A stretch of DNA of 11,861 bases from NCBI RefSeq assembly GCF_000003605.2, contig NW_003122574.1, positions 1 through 11,861 of the forward strand, read 5' to 3'. Each line of letters starts with the position of its first letter. Within the stretch, counting starts at the first letter, position 1. Below, in pieces: positions 10,592 to 11,861 of the stretch. The stretch is from Saccoglossus kowalevskii (Eukaryota; Hemichordata; Enteropneusta; Harrimaniidae). The notes beneath the pieces were generated by a model that worked only from the letters and a program-made list of their open reading frames with translations, was not told the origin of the DNA and did no database searches. Position numbers and translations under genes: made by a program.

Positions 10592-11084
10592 AATAAACTA
10601 ACCAGTACAACCTGTGTCCAATTAAACTAACCAGTACAACCCGTGTCCCAATAAACTAACCAGTACAACTTGTGTCCCAATAAACTAACCAGTACAACCC
10701 GTGTCCCAATAAACTAACCAGTACAACCCATGTCCCAATAAACTAACCAGTACAACCCGTGTCCCAATAAACTAACCAGTACAACCCGTGTCCCAATAAA
10801 CTAACCAGTACAACCCATGTCCCAATAAACTAACCAGTACAACCCATGTCCCAATAAACTAACCAGTACAACCCATGTCCCAATAAACTAACCAGTACAA
10901 CCCATGTCCCAATAAACTAACCAGTACAACCTGTGTCCAATTAAACTAACCAGTACAACCCGTGTCCCAATAAACTAACCAGTACAACTTGTGTCCCAAT
11001 AAACTAACCAGTACAACCCGTGTCCCAATAAACTAACCAGTACAACCCATGTCCCAATAAACTAACCAGTACAACCCGTGTCCC
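10592..11084. repeat. 319-bp higher-order repeat, 1 and 6/11 copies
   Basis: A full 11-monomer copy at 10592-10910, then six monomers of a second copy from 10911. The order breaks at 11085 with a CTCGTGTCTC monomer and continues as the CA-run block. The leader plus full copy repeats the arrangement at about 5398-5949. Confidence 0.87.
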
Positions 11085-11229
11085 AATAAACTAACCAGTA
11101 CAACTCGTGTCTCAATAAACTAACCAGTACAACCCATGTCCCAATAAACTAACCAGTACAACCCATGTCCCAATAAACTAACCAGTACAACCTGTGTCCC
11201 AATAAACTAACCAGTACAACCTGTGTCCC

Positions 11230-11432
11230 AATAAACTAACCAGTACAACCCATGTCCCAATAAACTAACCAGTACAACCCATGTCCCAATAAACTAACCA
11301 GTACAACCCATGTCCCAATAAACTAACCAGTACAACCCATGTCCCAATAAACAAACCAGTACAACCCATGTCCCAATAAACTAACCAGTACAACCCATGT
11401 CCCAATAAACTAACCAGTACAACCCATGTCCC
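11230..11432. repeat. Run of seven CA-type monomers with AAACAAACC marker
   Basis: Seven CCCATG monomers, the fifth carrying AAACAAACC (near 11352), ending at the TG* monomer that starts at 11433. With its leader from 11085 (GTCTC-junction monomer, CA, CA, TG, TG) it matches 4904-5280 with one fewer CA monomer at the right end. Confidence 0.83.
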
Positions 11433-11693
11433 AATAAACTAACCAGTACAACCTGTGTCCAATTAAACTAACCAGTACAACCCGTGTCCCAATAAACTAA
11501 CCAGTACAACTTGTGTCCCAATAAACTAACCAGTACAACCCGTGTCCCAATAAACTAACCAGTACAACCCGTGTCCCAATAAACTAACCAGTACAACCCG
11601 TGTCCCAATAAACTAACCAGTACAACCCGTGTCCCAATAAACTAACCAGTACAACCCGTGTCCCAATAAACTAACCAGTACAACCCGTGTCCA

Positions 11694-11861
11694 ATTAAAC
11701 TAACCAGTACAACCCGTGTCCAAATAAATTAACCAGTACAACCTGTGTCCCAATAAACTAACCAGTACAACTTGTGTTCCAATAAACTACCCAGTACAAC
11801 TTGTGACCCAATAAACTAACCAGTACAACTTGTGACCCAATAAACTAACCAGTACAACTCG
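11694..11861. repeat. Partial rare-variant cassette at the right edge
   Basis: Same start as 9141, including the doubled GTGACCC monomer, and cut by the window end within the next monomer. That last monomer reads ACTCG where the 9141 copy reads ACTTG. With the upstream TG*, CG, TTG, five CG, CG* (from 11433) it parallels 8880-9314 at a constant offset of 2553 bp. Confidence 0.83.

Larger units (their letters stand above)
1..11861. repeat. 29-bp satellite/minisatellite tandem array, about 409 copies
   Basis: Every base belongs to a head-to-tail 29-bp unit, all copies in the same orientation. The constant part is AATAAACTAACCAGTACAAC; the rest is a variable triplet, then GTG or ATG, then TCCC. 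The plus-strand unit has 11 A, 10 C, 3 G and 5 T (about 45% GC), so the plus strand is strongly A/C-rich. Most monomers differ from consensus at 0-3 positions, and the differences fall at a few fixed sites: the CpG region, the CCC/AATAAA junction, the C of AAACTAACC and the C of AGTACAAC. Small indels add a net 6 bases, so the 11861 bases fit 408 full monomers plus 23 nt. Neither boundary is in view. No start codon, ribosome-binding site or coding frame is maintained, since 29 is not a multiple of 3 and stops recur in all frames. The family is not recognised; a eukaryotic satellite is inferred from copy number, uniform orientation and higher-order structure. Confidence 0.98.

Noticed and set aside
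1-11861. CRISPR array with 29-bp repeats
   Set aside because: 29 bp is a typical CRISPR repeat length, but the units abut directly with no unique spacers and no cas genes are present.
1-11861. Iterons of a plasmid or phage replication origin
   Set aside because: Iteron sets are few in number and lie beside a replication gene; here there are about 409 copies and no gene, with higher-order structure.
1-11861. Telomere or interstitial telomeric repeat, because each unit has CTAACC
   Set aside because: CTAACC occurs once per 29 bp and is followed by AGTAC; there is no run of CCCTAA or a plant-type equivalent.
1-11861. CENP-B box, as support for a centromeric satellite
   Set aside because: The box needs TTCG and a spaced CGGG. 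The minus-strand unit has ACACGGG but no TTCG at the required distance, so centromere function cannot be claimed from this motif.
1-11861. CCAAT boxes (NF-Y sites) in nearly every unit as promoters
   Set aside because: CCAAT is a by-product of the repeat, and no TATA-like element, initiator or gene accompanies it.
1-11861. Repeat region of a surface or structural protein gene
   Set aside because: 29 is not divisible by 3, and stops recur in all six frames (TAA on plus, TAG on minus), so no long frame crosses the array.
1-11861. A novel defence or other multigene system
   Set aside because: There is no unique sequence in which genes could lie; all bases are assigned to the repeat.
1-11861. 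Transposon or terminal inverted repeats inside the array
   Set aside because: No orientation change, no non-repeat insertion and no target-site duplication found; phase is continuous throughout apart from 1-2 base indels.

Overview
The whole window is a single tandem-repeat array with no unique flank on either side. The unit is 29 bp. It reads, in pieces, AATAAACTAACC, then AGTACAAC, then a variable triplet (CCC, CCT or CTT) leading into GTGTCCC or ATGTCCC. Phase and length account for about 408 full monomers plus a 23-nt partial one at the right edge, with a net gain of 6 bases from small indels. I see no protein gene, RNA gene, mobile element or CRISPR array. The array begins before base 1 and continues past base 11861.

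This looks like a satellite or large minisatellite of a eukaryotic nuclear genome. The copy number and layered organisation are not bacterial. The only CpG of the unit exists as CG, TG or CA in the three commonest monomer types, the expected decay pattern of a methylated CpG. That favours a CpG-methylating genome such as a vertebrate or plant. I do not recognise the family or species.

Monomer names used below come from the variable site: CG-type (CCCGTG), TG-type (CCTGTG), CA-type (CCCATG) and TTG-type (CTTGTG). A star marks a monomer whose junction to the next reads CCAATTAAAC instead of CCCAATAAAC. Rarer types are GCTGTG, CCAGTG and CCCGGG; 'tat' means AGTATAAC replaces AGTACAAC.

The order of types is not random; the array is a mosaic of recurring blocks. 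Bases 1-464 recur at 3834-4297. An 11-monomer (319-bp) higher-order repeat recurs around 2210-3079, 5631-6181, 7168-7718, 9460-9952 and 10592-11084. A 16-monomer cassette of rare variants is found at 1366-1829, 3080-3543 and 7719-8182, with partial copies at 6182, 9141 and 11694. Runs of 7-8 CA-type monomers lie at 844-1075, 5049-5280, 6791-6993 and 11230-11432. A 3-monomer (87-bp) duplication at 8154-8327 accounts for the only longish open frame. This is the layout expected from repeated unequal exchange and segmental duplication within an array.
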